Translations under genes and position numbers: made by a program
Assembly: GCA_024398875.1 (NCBI GenBank)
Contig: JAKSIJ010000005.1
Location: forward strand, 62,001-126,000
DNA from: Fibrobacter sp.
GTDB taxonomy: Bacteria > Fibrobacterota > Fibrobacteria > Fibrobacterales > Fibrobacteraceae
Length of the DNA stretch: 64,000 nt
Direction of reading: 5' to 3'
Shown: positions 53,255 to 62,125 of the stretch, in pieces
Layout: each line of letters opens with the position of its first letter
How positions within the stretch are numbered: the first letter of the stretch is position 1
The notes under the pieces: generated by a model
Told to the model about the DNA's origin: nothing
What the model saw: the letters and a program-made list of their open reading frames with translations, nothing else
Databases searched by the model: none

Positions 53255-53346
53255 CAAACATCCTGCGAACAATCGGCAGCGTGCGAGGCCCCGTGAGTGA
53301 ACAACATTTATCTCCGAGCAAGAGAATTTTTTCTACATTTCCTTGC

Positions 53347-54657
<1,311 letters not shown>

Positions 54658-54658
54658 A

Positions 54659-55690
54659 ATGAAATTTGTACGTAATACGACTCTACTCGGCATTATTTTA
54701 GGCGCAACATCTCTATTCGCCCAGGCCCCAACTATGGCGGACGCCCAAAAGGCTTATGTTGCAGGCCAATGGAAAGAAGCCGCCACTGCTTACGAACAAG
54801 TTTGTCCCACCGTCGCTGACTCTGCAAAAACAGAATGCTATCTCTGGAACATTCTCGCCCTCTCTCAAACCGGGTCCGCCGATGACTTCAAAAAATCAGG
54901 CCGACGCTTGGATTCCCTCATCAAGGAAACCAACCCGCAAAAGAGCATCTACTCTGACCTGCTCATGACCCGCGCCCAATTCCAGATGTATCTCGGGAAG
55001 TTTGACAATGCAGGCAAAGCGTTGGTAAGCGCCATTGAAACTTCTGGCCCACAGCAGCGCGTAGCACTCCAGAAGGTCTGTGGAGCAGTTCAGCCAAGAG
55101 CCAAATCCGCCATGCTAGATTCTGCCTGTGCAAAGCTCAATGTGGTAGCCACGCCCGAGGCTCCCGTAACAGCAGTTCCCACACCCGCAGCAGTGGCTGC
55201 ACCCGCAACAACCCCGGCTGTGCCCGCGGCAGCCCCAGCTGTGTCCGCAAAAGACACCACAACGTCTGCAGTAGTTGTGACAGCAGCAAAAGACTCCGCG
55301 AAGCCAACCGCTCCCGTCACAACATCTAGCAGTTCCGTCACTACTGCAATCGCGGTTTCCTCAGAAACTGCAGTTCCGCAGCCCGAAACAGCCACACCCT
55401 CTGCCAACGCAACCGCTAAAACTGAATCCGCACCGGCAGTGGCGGTTCCTTCTCAAGACAAGTGGGCTCTCCAGTTGGGAGCTTTCGGTGTAAAATCCAA
55501 TGCGGAACTTCTGGTAAAGAACATGAAGAAACGGGGCATCAAATGTCAAATAGACGAACGAGTCGGAGCAACAAAAACGCTTTTCATCGTTTCAATCCCT
55601 GGTTTTGCCACCAAAGAAGCCGCAGTCGATTTTGGAGCCCAGAAACTGGCCCCTATCAAAGTGGACTTTCAGCCCGTTTCAAGGAAATAA
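54659..55690 (+). CDS. Exported SPOR-domain protein
   Basis: 343 residues. A signal peptide (MKFVRNTTLLGIILGATSLFAQA) is followed by a TPR-like helical region (about 25-170, AYVAGQWKEAATAYEQ). A ~100-residue Ala/Pro/Thr/Ser-rich linker leads to a C-terminal SPOR domain (WALQLGAFGVKSNAELLVKNMKKRG...FIVSIPGF). SPOR domains bind denuded peptidoglycan at division sites, so a periplasmic septal or envelope role is likely. It starts 1 base after the miaB stop, so it is co-transcribed with miaB. Confidence 0.85.
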   Translation: MKFVRNTTLLGIILGATSLFAQAPTMADAQKAYVAGQWKEAATAYEQVCPTVADSAKTECYLWNILALSQTGSADDFKKSGRRLDSLIKETNPQKSIYSDLLMTRAQFQMYLGKFDNAGKALVSAIETSGPQQRVALQKVCGAVQPRAKSAMLDSACAKLNVVATPEAPVTAVPTPAAVAAPATTPAVPAAAPAVSAKDTTTSAVVVTAAKDSAKPTAPVTTSSSSVTTAIAVSSETAVPQPETATPSANATAKTESAPAVAVPSQDKWALQLGAFGVKSNAELLVKNMKKRGIKCQIDERVGATKTLFIVSIPGFATKEAAVDFGAQKLAPIKVDFQPVSRK

Positions 55691-55745
55691 AGGGATTTTT
55701 TCACCAAATTTCCCCATAACATCTACAAAAATGACAAAAGAGTTC

Positions 55746-55754
55746 TATATTTGA
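55746..55754 (+). promoter_or_regulatory. Promoter box TATATTTGA of tRNA-Leu
   Basis: TATATTTGA ends 10 bases before mature tRNA-Leu, in the same relation as the box of tRNA-Glu. Confidence 0.65.
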
Positions 55755-55764
55755 GCCAACCCCA

Positions 55765-55848
55765 GCCGGGGTGGTGAAATTGGTAGACGCGCTGGACTCA
55801 AAATCCAGTACTCGCGAGAGTGTGAGGGTTCGATTCCCTCCCCCGGCA
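55765..55848 (+). tRNA. tRNA-Leu (anticodon CAA)
   Basis: 84 bases, class II with a variable arm. Acceptor GCCGGGG (55765-55771) pairs with CCCCGGC (55841-55847). The anticodon stem CTGGA/TCCAG with loop CTCAAAA gives anticodon CAA. The variable arm includes CTCGCGAGAG. The T-arm is GAGGG-TTCGATT-CCCTC and the discriminator is A. CCA is not encoded. No terminator is seen before the next gene, 18 bases later. Confidence 0.94.
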
Positions 55849-55866
55849 TTACAATACGAGGTCGCT

Positions 55867-56646
55867 ATGGCAAAGTGGTGCAAAGTTATTACGACAATTC
55901 TCGTTGCAGGGGCAATGGCCTTTGCTCAGTACGACGATGACGATGCCTTGGCTTCGGAATCTGAAGAACCCTCCTACTCTTACGGCGAAGATAACACAGA
56001 TGCTTCTGATGAAGCTTCCAGCGAAGTCGCGGCTTCCGATGAAAATGCAGAAGAAGCCGACGAATCTGTAGGCGAAGCTACCGCTAGCGGCGATGAATGG
56101 GCTGGCTTCAAATATGAAGAAATGGGACTTACCCAGTGGGAATTCCAGCAGGCAAAAGAAGCAGGTATTTCTCGCGATAAGCTCACACGCCTTGTAGAAC
56201 TCGGCGTTCGTCCCTCTGAATACCTCCAGCACCCCTGGGAAAAGATGGGCGTCAGCGAAGAGGAATGGCTCGCACAGCGTTCTGAAGGTATGGAAGATGC
56301 AGATATTGACCGTTCCTACCGCAACAAGTCTGGCGATCAGGCATATGCCTATGTTTCCCTCCTCCTTCCCAGTTTCTATCAGTGGAAGGCCGAGCGTTAT
56401 TCTACCGCCATTTGGATTGACGCTCTCTGGGCCCTCGGCGTTGGAGCAACCGTTTATATGGCCATAGATGGAAGCCACAGCTGGTATTACTTCTTGATTC
56501 CAGTCGTTGTCGCCCACGGATGGTCCTTCATCGACGCATTCTTTGGCACCCAATGGGATAGCAATCCCGATGCCAATCGTTTCAGTTTTGGCGTAGCCCC
56601 CACCTTCGACAAGGGTGTTGCAGGCATGCTTCAAATGAAATTCTAG
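55867..56646 (+). CDS. Unknown exported protein with acidic region and C-terminal membrane helices
   Basis: 259 residues. A signal peptide ([18 protein letters not shown]) is followed by a ~70-residue very acidic, low-complexity segment (Glu/Asp/Ser/Ala). A helical region has tandem motifs [23 protein letters not shown] and [15 protein letters not shown]. Two hydrophobic helices follow ([40 protein letters not shown]). Family not recognised. GAGG lies 6 bases before the ATG. It starts 18 bases after tRNA-Leu with no visible promoter of its own, so its mRNA may be the 3' part of a tRNA precursor. Confidence 0.72.
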   Translation: MAKWCKVITTILVAGAMAFAQYDDDDALASESEEPSYSYGEDNTDASDEASSEVAASDENAEEADESVGEATASGDEWAGFKYEEMGLTQWEFQQAKEAGISRDKLTRLVELGVRPSEYLQHPWEKMGVSEEEWLAQRSEGMEDADIDRSYRNKSGDQAYAYVSLLLPSFYQWKAERYSTAIWIDALWALGVGATVYMAIDGSHSWYYFLIPVVVAHGWSFIDAFFGTQWDSNPDANRFSFGVAPTFDKGVAGMLQMKF

Positions 56647-56650
56647 GCCA

Positions 56651-57010
56651 ATGTTGCTGGAATTACTCAAAAGCAAGATTCACCGCGCTACCGTTACCGA
56701 CGCAAACCTCAACTACGAGGGCTCCATCACCATCGCCCGCGATTTGATGGACGCTGCAGGCATTCTCCCCTACGAAAAAGTGGGCGTTCTGGATGTGAAC
56801 AATGGTTCCCGCCTGGAAACATACGTTATCGAAGGCCCTGCAAAATCTGGAGTCATTTGCGTGAATGGTGCAGCAGCGCATCTCGTGAAGCCAAATGATT
56901 TGGTCATCATTGTGGCCTACGCTTCTATGGCTCCAGAAGAAGCAGTGAATTGGAAGCCCACCGTTATCCGTGTCAACGGAAAGAACGAAATCATCGAAAT
57001 CAAGAAATAG
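56651..57010 (+). CDS. panD: Aspartate 1-decarboxylase
   Basis: 119 residues. It makes beta-alanine for pantothenate. It is a pyruvoyl enzyme that cleaves itself at Gly24-Ser25, seen here in NYEGSITI. Further signatures are [18 protein letters not shown] and the [15 protein letters not shown] strand. The length is standard. It starts 4 bases after the preceding gene, so they are co-transcribed. panB and panC are not in the window. Confidence 0.96.
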   Translation: MLLELLKSKIHRATVTDANLNYEGSITIARDLMDAAGILPYEKVGVLDVNNGSRLETYVIEGPAKSGVICVNGAAAHLVKPNDLVIIVAYASMAPEEAVNWKPTVIRVNGKNEIIEIKK

Positions 57011-57073
57011 ATTTCGTAAACTCGCTCCCCAAAAAACTTTGCGAGAGCTAGAAGCATTTTCTATATTGAAAAT

Positions 57074-57628
57074 GTGGACTTTAGGTCATATATCATATTA
57101 GGTTTCCTATCCGTTTCTCTCATTTACGGGAACGATTCTACCGCTGTAGTCCCCTCATCAAGTGCGTCTGACACCGCCTACATTCTGGTAGATGGGACTC
57201 CCTGGAACCGGGATTTTTTTCCTCGGGAACGGCTGCTGCGCCAAACCACTCTTGATCCGTCATTATACGCAGCATTCAGCTACTCCGCCAACTTTCTGAG
57301 TGGACCCCGCGGGAGCTTCGCACAGCAAACCTATATGGCTCATCTTGCTTACGAATTCAATCCAGACTTGCACCTCTATGCGGATTTGGGTTTATGGATG
57401 CCCCTATACTCCTCAGTAAAAGGGGTTCAGAGCTTCGCGAAAGAAGATGTGCGACAAGGCAATGTGGATTTTATATTACCCGACATTGCACTGGAATATA
57501 AGCCTAGTGCGAACACCTCCGTCCACTTAATGATTGTCAATGAAAACGATGCAATGAAAGCTTATGGCCCTTGGTACGACCCAATCAGACCATATTCGCG
57601 CTGGAGAAATTCTACATTTTATAGGTGA
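57074..57628 (+). CDS. Exported protein, possible outer-membrane barrel fragment or small barrel
   Basis: 184 residues with a signal peptide (SYIILGFLSVSLIYG). The mature part has alternating aromatic strands (LYAAFSYSANFLSG, YMAHLAYEFNPDLHLYADLGLWMPLYSS, ALEYKPSANTSVHLMIV). No named family. The start is GTG at 57074; TATATTGAA (57062-57070) ends 3 bases before it and there is no Shine-Dalgarno, so it may be leaderless. Its stop TGA overlaps the next ATG by one base. Confidence 0.65.
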   Translation: MDFRSYIILGFLSVSLIYGNDSTAVVPSSSASDTAYILVDGTPWNRDFFPRERLLRQTTLDPSLYAAFSYSANFLSGPRGSFAQQTYMAHLAYEFNPDLHLYADLGLWMPLYSSVKGVQSFAKEDVRQGNVDFILPDIALEYKPSANTSVHLMIVNENDAMKAYGPWYDPIRPYSRWRNSTFYR

Positions 57629-58029
57629 TGAATCATAAAATTTTCACATGTGCAATTTTGCTTTTGCTCCTTGCGGGTTGCAAGGAAGAAAAAGTCGTTG
57701 TGCAAGAAAAGCGCTCCTACAAAGGCGATGTGGAAGTTTTGAACAGTTGTGGAATGCAGGGCGCCGCAGCAAAGATGAAAAACTTTTTACGTGAAAATGG
57801 ATTTGATGTAGTAAGTTCGCGAAATGACCGCTTGCAAAACTACGACGAAACAATCATTGTGCTACGGAACCCTGAATGGGAAGGAGCCAAGGCGCTAGCC
57901 CAGACTTTGAAAACAGACAATGTCCTTGTGGTGCATAGCAACCGCGCCATGGTGGATGCTGCCGTGTATATAGGAAAGGATTATTTAAAAATCATAGAAC
58001 CCGAAAGAGGTGAAGATGAAGAAGACTAA
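57628..58029 (+). CDS. Lipoprotein with LytR C-terminal-like domain
   Basis: 133 residues. Lipoprotein signal (MNHKIFTCAILLLLLAGC). The mature part (VEVLNSCGMQGAAAKMKNFLRENGFDVV, then DETIIVLRN) matches the LytR_C domain found at the end of LytR-CpsA-Psr proteins and alone in Bacteroidetes-like genomes, a probable wall- or polymer-associated fold. It overlaps the previous gene by TGATG and the rsfS start by 14 bases, so it belongs to a coupled operon with rsfS and argS. Confidence 0.8.
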   Translation: MNHKIFTCAILLLLLAGCKEEKVVVQEKRSYKGDVEVLNSCGMQGAAAKMKNFLRENGFDVVSSRNDRLQNYDETIIVLRNPEWEGAKALAQTLKTDNVLVVHSNRAMVDAAVYIGKDYLKIIEPERGEDEED

Positions 58030-58432
58030 AGAAGAATTTACGGATTCTGTCCGCTTGGGAGCAAGCATTCTGTTTGAGCTCCGGGCTGAAAATGTGGAAT
58101 TGATGGACCTCCGCGGCATCAAGGATGTGACGGACTTTTTCCTGGTGGCTACCTGCGATAGCGAGGCACAGATGCAAGCGATTCTCAATGAACTCCGCAA
58201 GGAATTCAAGGCGCAAAAACTCACCACAAACGGCGTAGAATACAAGGAAGGTGTCCGCTGGGCCGTTTTCGACGCCGGTATGGATTTGATGATTCATCTG
58301 TTCGAAGAAGAAAAACGCGAAGAGATTTCCCTGAACCGCCTCTATGCAGACGGAAAGATTACCGCGCTCAACGAAGCAGACTTCGTGAAGAGCACCAAGA
58401 AGAAGAAGGCTGACGAAGATGAACTCGTTTGA
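58016..58432 (+). CDS. rsfS: Ribosomal silencing factor RsfS
   Basis: 138 residues. RsfS binds L14 and blocks joining of ribosomal subunits when nutrients are scarce. Family motifs: VELMDLRGIKDVTDFFLVATCDSEAQMQAI, the KLTTNGVEYKEGVRWAVFDAGMDLMIHLF core and REEISLNRLYAD. A Lys-rich tail ends the protein. ATG 58016 has AGAGG five bases upstream. Its end overlaps argS by 14 bases. Confidence 0.92.
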   Translation: MKKTKEEFTDSVRLGASILFELRAENVELMDLRGIKDVTDFFLVATCDSEAQMQAILNELRKEFKAQKLTTNGVEYKEGVRWAVFDAGMDLMIHLFEEEKREEISLNRLYADGKITALNEADFVKSTKKKKADEDELV

Positions 58433-60131
58433 AGCACAGATTGCCGCTGCCCTAGAAGCTACCGGCACATTTTCTGCCGATGCTGCGCTGAAACTGATTT
58501 CCGTTCCTCCCGACACCACGCACGGGAACTTCACCATTCCCTGTTTTTCCTTGGCAAAGACGCTGCGTAAAGCGCCCAAAATCATCGCCGAGGAACTGGC
58601 AGCCCAGGTGAAACTACCCTCTGGACTTTCCAAAGTGGAAGCAGTAAATGGATATTTGAACTTCTTTATCGACCGTTCCTTCCTTGCAAAATCAACACTG
58701 GAAGCCATTGATGCCAAGGGTCTCGACTACGGTTATGCGGATTCCAATGGTAAGGTCGTCTGCATTGACTTCAGCTCCCCAAACATCGGTAAGGAACTAG
58801 CCTTCCATCACCTGCGCTCCACCATGATTGGGAATAGCCTTTCCCGCATCTACAAAGCGGCGGGTTACAAGGTTGAACGCATCAACCATCTGGGAGACTG
58901 GGGAACCGCCTTCGGTAAGCTCATTGTCATGTACCTGCGCGAAAATCGCCCGACGGACGACGCCACCTTGGACAGCCTTACCGTCAAAGAGCTCAACATT
59001 CTCTACGCCAGTTTTTCCAAAATCAGCAAGGAAGAGCCTGGTTTGGAAGATGAAGCCCGCGCTGCATTCACCAAACTGGAACAGGGCGACGAATTCTATC
59101 GCAAGCTATGGACAGCTTTCCGTGCCGCCACCTTGAAGGAACTGAACCGCATTTACGACATGCTGGGCGTCAGCTTCGACCATTATACCGGCGAATCCTT
59201 CTTCGAAGACAAGATCCCTGCGATTCTGGATGAACTGCGCGAGAAGAAGCTCATGGTGAAGAGCCAGGAGCTGGATGTGGTGATGCTGGATGAATTTGAT
59301 TTGGGCCCGTGCCTCATTCGCAAGAGCGATGGAAGCACCCTGTACGCCACACGCGACTTAGCCGCCGCCAACTACCGCAAGCAGGAATACAATTTTGACA
59401 AATGCCTCTATGTGGTGGATTTGGGCCAGGCCCTCCACTTTAAGCAGGTGTTCCATGTGCTGAAGAAGATGGGTCGGGAATGGTATAAGGACATGTACCA
59501 CATTCCCTTTGGCGTCATCCTTCAACTAGTAGACGGCAAGTGGGAAAAGGGTAAGACCCGTACCGGTACCGCAAGCCTCCTCCGCGATGTGATTGAAGCC
59601 GCCCAGAAGAAAATCCTCGAATTCATCAACGAGAAGAATCCTGACCTGGAAAACAAGGAAATCATCGCCCGTGAAATTGGCGTCAGCGCCATCACCTTCA
59701 ACGATTTGAAGAACAGCCGTTTGAAGGATGTGAAGTTTGACTGGGATGCTGTCATGAGCTTTGAAGGGGACACAGGTCCCTACGTTCAGAACGCCCACGT
59801 GCGCCTCTGCAGCATTATGCGCAAGGCTGGCTACGCCGTAAAACTGGACGAAGTGGATTACGCACAACTTCAAGACGACAACGCCTACGAACTCATCAAG
59901 GTTCTTGCACGAAAGGGAGAAAAGATTCTCGCCGCCTGCAATACGGATGAGCCCAGCGTTCTCGCCCAATACGCGCTGGAAATTGCGGAATACGCCCACC
60001 GGTTTATCCACAATGATCGCGTTCTCGGCAGTGCCGAAGAGAAGTCCCGCTTGTTCTTAGTGCAGGCAACCCAAATCGTACTGGAGAATGTGCTAGACCT
60101 GTTGGGGCTCTTCCCCATCCGCCAGATGTAA
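58419..60131 (+). CDS. argS: Arginyl-tRNA synthetase
   Basis: 570 residues. It has an N-terminal Add-1 domain and a class Ia catalytic core: DFSSPNIGKELAFHHLRSTMIGN, where the usual HxGH signature reads A-F-H-H. Next comes INHLGDWGTAFGKL, then EKGKTRTGTASLLRDV in place of KMSKS. The ArgRS anticodon domain (DALR) runs to the end with FEGDTGPYVQNAHVRL...... LFLVQATQIVLENVLDLLGL. All other family blocks are present, so it should be active. The stop lies 11 bases before the TPP riboswitch. Confidence 0.95.
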   Translation: MNSFEAQIAAALEATGTFSADAALKLISVPPDTTHGNFTIPCFSLAKTLRKAPKIIAEELAAQVKLPSGLSKVEAVNGYLNFFIDRSFLAKSTLEAIDAKGLDYGYADSNGKVVCIDFSSPNIGKELAFHHLRSTMIGNSLSRIYKAAGYKVERINHLGDWGTAFGKLIVMYLRENRPTDDATLDSLTVKELNILYASFSKISKEEPGLEDEARAAFTKLEQGDEFYRKLWTAFRAATLKELNRIYDMLGVSFDHYTGESFFEDKIPAILDELREKKLMVKSQELDVVMLDEFDLGPCLIRKSDGSTLYATRDLAAANYRKQEYNFDKCLYVVDLGQALHFKQVFHVLKKMGREWYKDMYHIPFGVILQLVDGKWEKGKTRTGTASLLRDVIEAAQKKILEFINEKNPDLENKEIIAREIGVSAITFNDLKNSRLKDVKFDWDAVMSFEGDTGPYVQNAHVRLCSIMRKAGYAVKLDEVDYAQLQDDNAYELIKVLARKGEKILAACNTDEPSVLAQYALEIAEYAHRFIHNDRVLGSAEEKSRLFLVQATQIVLENVLDLLGLFPIRQM

Positions 60132-60141
60132 AAGAACATAA

Positions 60142-60223
60142 ACCGGGGAGCTGGAGGTTCCGGCTGAGAGGGCGACAAAACCGTCGCCGACCCGATAACT
60201 TGAACTGGATAATGCCAGCGTTT
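60142..60223 (+). promoter_or_regulatory. TPP riboswitch (THI element)
   Basis: Conserved parts in order: GGGGAGC (from 60147), GGCTGAGAGG with CTGAGA at 60165-60170, a hairpin GGCGAC/GTCGCC, ACCCGA (60190-60195), then CTTGAACTGGATAATGCCAGCG (60199-60220). It precedes thiM by 13 bases. No terminator follows and AAGGAG (60225-60230) lies just beyond it, so control is probably at translation initiation, thiamine pyrophosphate hiding the ribosome site. Confidence 0.93.
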
Positions 60224-60235
60224 TAAGGAGTTAAA

Positions 60236-61114
60236 ATGAAGCTAGACATTACTCATGCAATAAAGGATGTGCGGGACACCCATCCCCTAGTCCATTGCAT
60301 TACCAACTACGTAACCGTCAATGATGTGGCCAACTCCATTCTTGCCATTGGAGGCTCCCCTATCATGGCGGACGCATTGGAAGAAGTCGAAGCAGTTGTG
60401 AGCAAATCCAAAGCTCTGGTTCTCAACATCGGAACGTTGAACGAAAATACCGTAAAAGCAATGATTCTCGCAGGGAAAACGGCTAATGCAAAAAACATTC
60501 CCGTAATTTTTGACCCTGTGGGTACAGGATTTACACCGTACCGAACAGAAGCGGCAAAGAAAATTTTGGATGAAGTTAGGGTTGGCATAATACGGGGGAA
60601 CCTTTCAGAGATAGCCTCCCTGGCAGGAATTAAATCTGCCAACAAAGGCGTAGATGCAAGTGACAGCATAACCGACATCAAAAATTCCATTGCAGGCATT
60701 GACCAGGTCGCCATCGCAAAAGGTCTTGCGCAAAAATACAGTACCATCATCGCCATCACGGGCCAAACGGACATCATCAGCGATGGAAACTGCTGTTACA
60801 AAATTCGCAACGGCCATCCGATGCTTTCCAAAGTAACGGGAACTGGCTGTATGGCCACAGGGCTCATCGCCGCCTTCGCGGGAGCAAACAGCGCCGCCAT
60901 CACAAGCTTAAACACAGATGCTGCGGGCGCCTCCGGAGCAACCTTGATTTCAGCTGCAGTTGCAGGCATCGCCTCCATGGGAATCGCCGGCGAAATCGCC
61001 TTCGCAAAAGCAGGCAATGATGGCACCGGGAGTTTCCACGTCGCGATTATCGATGCACTAAGCCGCATGAACGACGTAGAGTTGCAGAGCCACCTCAAAC
61101 TGGAGGAAGTATGA
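60236..61114 (+). CDS. thiM: Hydroxyethylthiazole kinase
   Basis: 292 residues. It phosphorylates the thiazole moiety in thiamine salvage. Ribokinase-like signatures: [28 protein letters not shown] at the N-terminus, [20 protein letters not shown] and the anion-hole [20 protein letters not shown] near the C-terminus. It is under the TPP riboswitch and overlaps thiE by 4 bases. Confidence 0.96.
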   Translation: MKLDITHAIKDVRDTHPLVHCITNYVTVNDVANSILAIGGSPIMADALEEVEAVVSKSKALVLNIGTLNENTVKAMILAGKTANAKNIPVIFDPVGTGFTPYRTEAAKKILDEVRVGIIRGNLSEIASLAGIKSANKGVDASDSITDIKNSIAGIDQVAIAKGLAQKYSTIIAITGQTDIISDGNCCYKIRNGHPMLSKVTGTGCMATGLIAAFAGANSAAITSLNTDAAGASGATLISAAVAGIASMGIAGEIAFAKAGNDGTGSFHVAIIDALSRMNDVELQSHLKLEEV

Positions 61115-61755
61115 AGCCTGTGATAGACTATTCCCTCTATCTCTGTACTGACCGCAGCCTCATGAGTTGCAAGACCATCGAAGAATCTGTAGAACAGGCA
61201 ATCGCAGGCGGAGTTACCGTAGTTCAACTTCGGGAAAAGAACTGCTCTAGTCGTGAATTTTATGAGTTGGCCAAACGCGTGCAGCAAATCACCAAGCCAA
61301 ACAACATTCCTCTTATCATTAACGACCGTGTGGATATCGCCCTCGCCGTTCAAGCAGAAGGCGTCCACATCGGACAAAGCGACCTGCCCGCAAAAACAGT
61401 CCGTAATATAGTCGGGCCCGACATGATCATCGGAGTTTCTGCCAGCAATTATGCGGAAGGTGCGCAAGCGGTAGCTGATGGTGCTGATTACTTGGGTGTA
61501 GGCGCCATGTTTGCCACAGGAACAAAGACCGACGCCGTTCTCACACCCTTTGAAGATTTGAAGCAATTGCGACAGGAATTTCCGATTCCCATCGTCGTCA
61601 TCGGCGGCATCAGCGCCACAACTATTCCGCAATTTTCAGGATTAGGTATTGATGGTTACGCCGTGGTAAGCGCCATCGTAGCACAGCCCGACATCAAAAA
61701 AGCGGCAGAAGAACTCCGCCGCCTCATTGACACATCTAAACGCTTTCCCCGCTAG
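61111..61755 (+). CDS. thiE: Thiamine-phosphate synthase
   Basis: 214 residues. A TIM barrel that joins HMP-pyrophosphate and thiazole phosphate. Motifs: [51 protein letters not shown] and [14 protein letters not shown]. It overlaps thiM by 4 bases, so it is coupled. thiD is not present next to it. Its 3' end overlaps the convergent membrane-protein gene by 20 bases. Confidence 0.95.
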   Translation: MKPVIDYSLYLCTDRSLMSCKTIEESVEQAIAGGVTVVQLREKNCSSREFYELAKRVQQITKPNNIPLIINDRVDIALAVQAEGVHIGQSDLPAKTVRNIVGPDMIIGVSASNYAEGAQAVADGADYLGVGAMFATGTKTDAVLTPFEDLKQLRQEFPIPIVVIGGISATTIPQFSGLGIDGYAVVSAIVAQPDIKKAAEELRRLIDTSKRFPR

Positions 61756-62125
61756 GTTCTTCCCGTTTTAAGAGATGTAGTGCAACCAGAATCTGCACAA
61801 ACTGCTTAGGGAACGCAAGTCCAAAAACAGCAATAACCAGAACCAGAATTCCTGCAATAAAAAGAAGCGTGAGGAGAGTATCTGCCATAGGCAGCATATC
61901 CTTGGCATCTCGCAACAGGGCTAGAAGTTCTCTATCGTCAGCAAAATTTTTTGCTGCAAAGCGACCCGTAAAATTGTTATAGCGGGCAAGGCCTTTATCC
62001 ACCCCAGTTTGAGCAAGGACTAATACAGACGACAGAGCCCGTTCTACAAGCAAGAAAAACATTCCCAGAACAGCAAACATCGCTGCTATAAAACGAGCTG
62101 TACGAGTTGTAGTCAGGCCACTCAT
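61736..62125 (-). CDS. Small membrane protein of unknown function
   Basis: 129 residues with two hydrophobic helices: about 11-30 ([18 protein letters not shown]) and about 85-108 ([22 protein letters not shown]). Between them is a ~50-residue loop ([21 protein letters not shown]). No family recognised. ATGA overlap with the upstream acyltransferase gene indicates translational coupling, so a role near lipid metabolism is possible. Confidence 0.65.
   Translation of the reverse strand: MSGLTTTRTARFIAAMFAVLGMFFLLVERALSSVLVLAQTGVDKGLARYNNFTGRFAAKNFADDRELLALLRDAKDMLPMADTLLTLLFIAGILVLVIAVFGLAFPKQFVQILVALHLLKREEPSGESV

Noticed and set aside
53158-53346. N-terminal extension of MiaB
   Set aside because: The extension overlaps the HAD gene, is unlike any MiaB N-terminus, and a promoter-like box lies just before ATG 53347.
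60142-60223. Terminator-type riboswitch
   Set aside because: The THI element is clear, but no terminator hairpin with a T-run lies between it and thiM.
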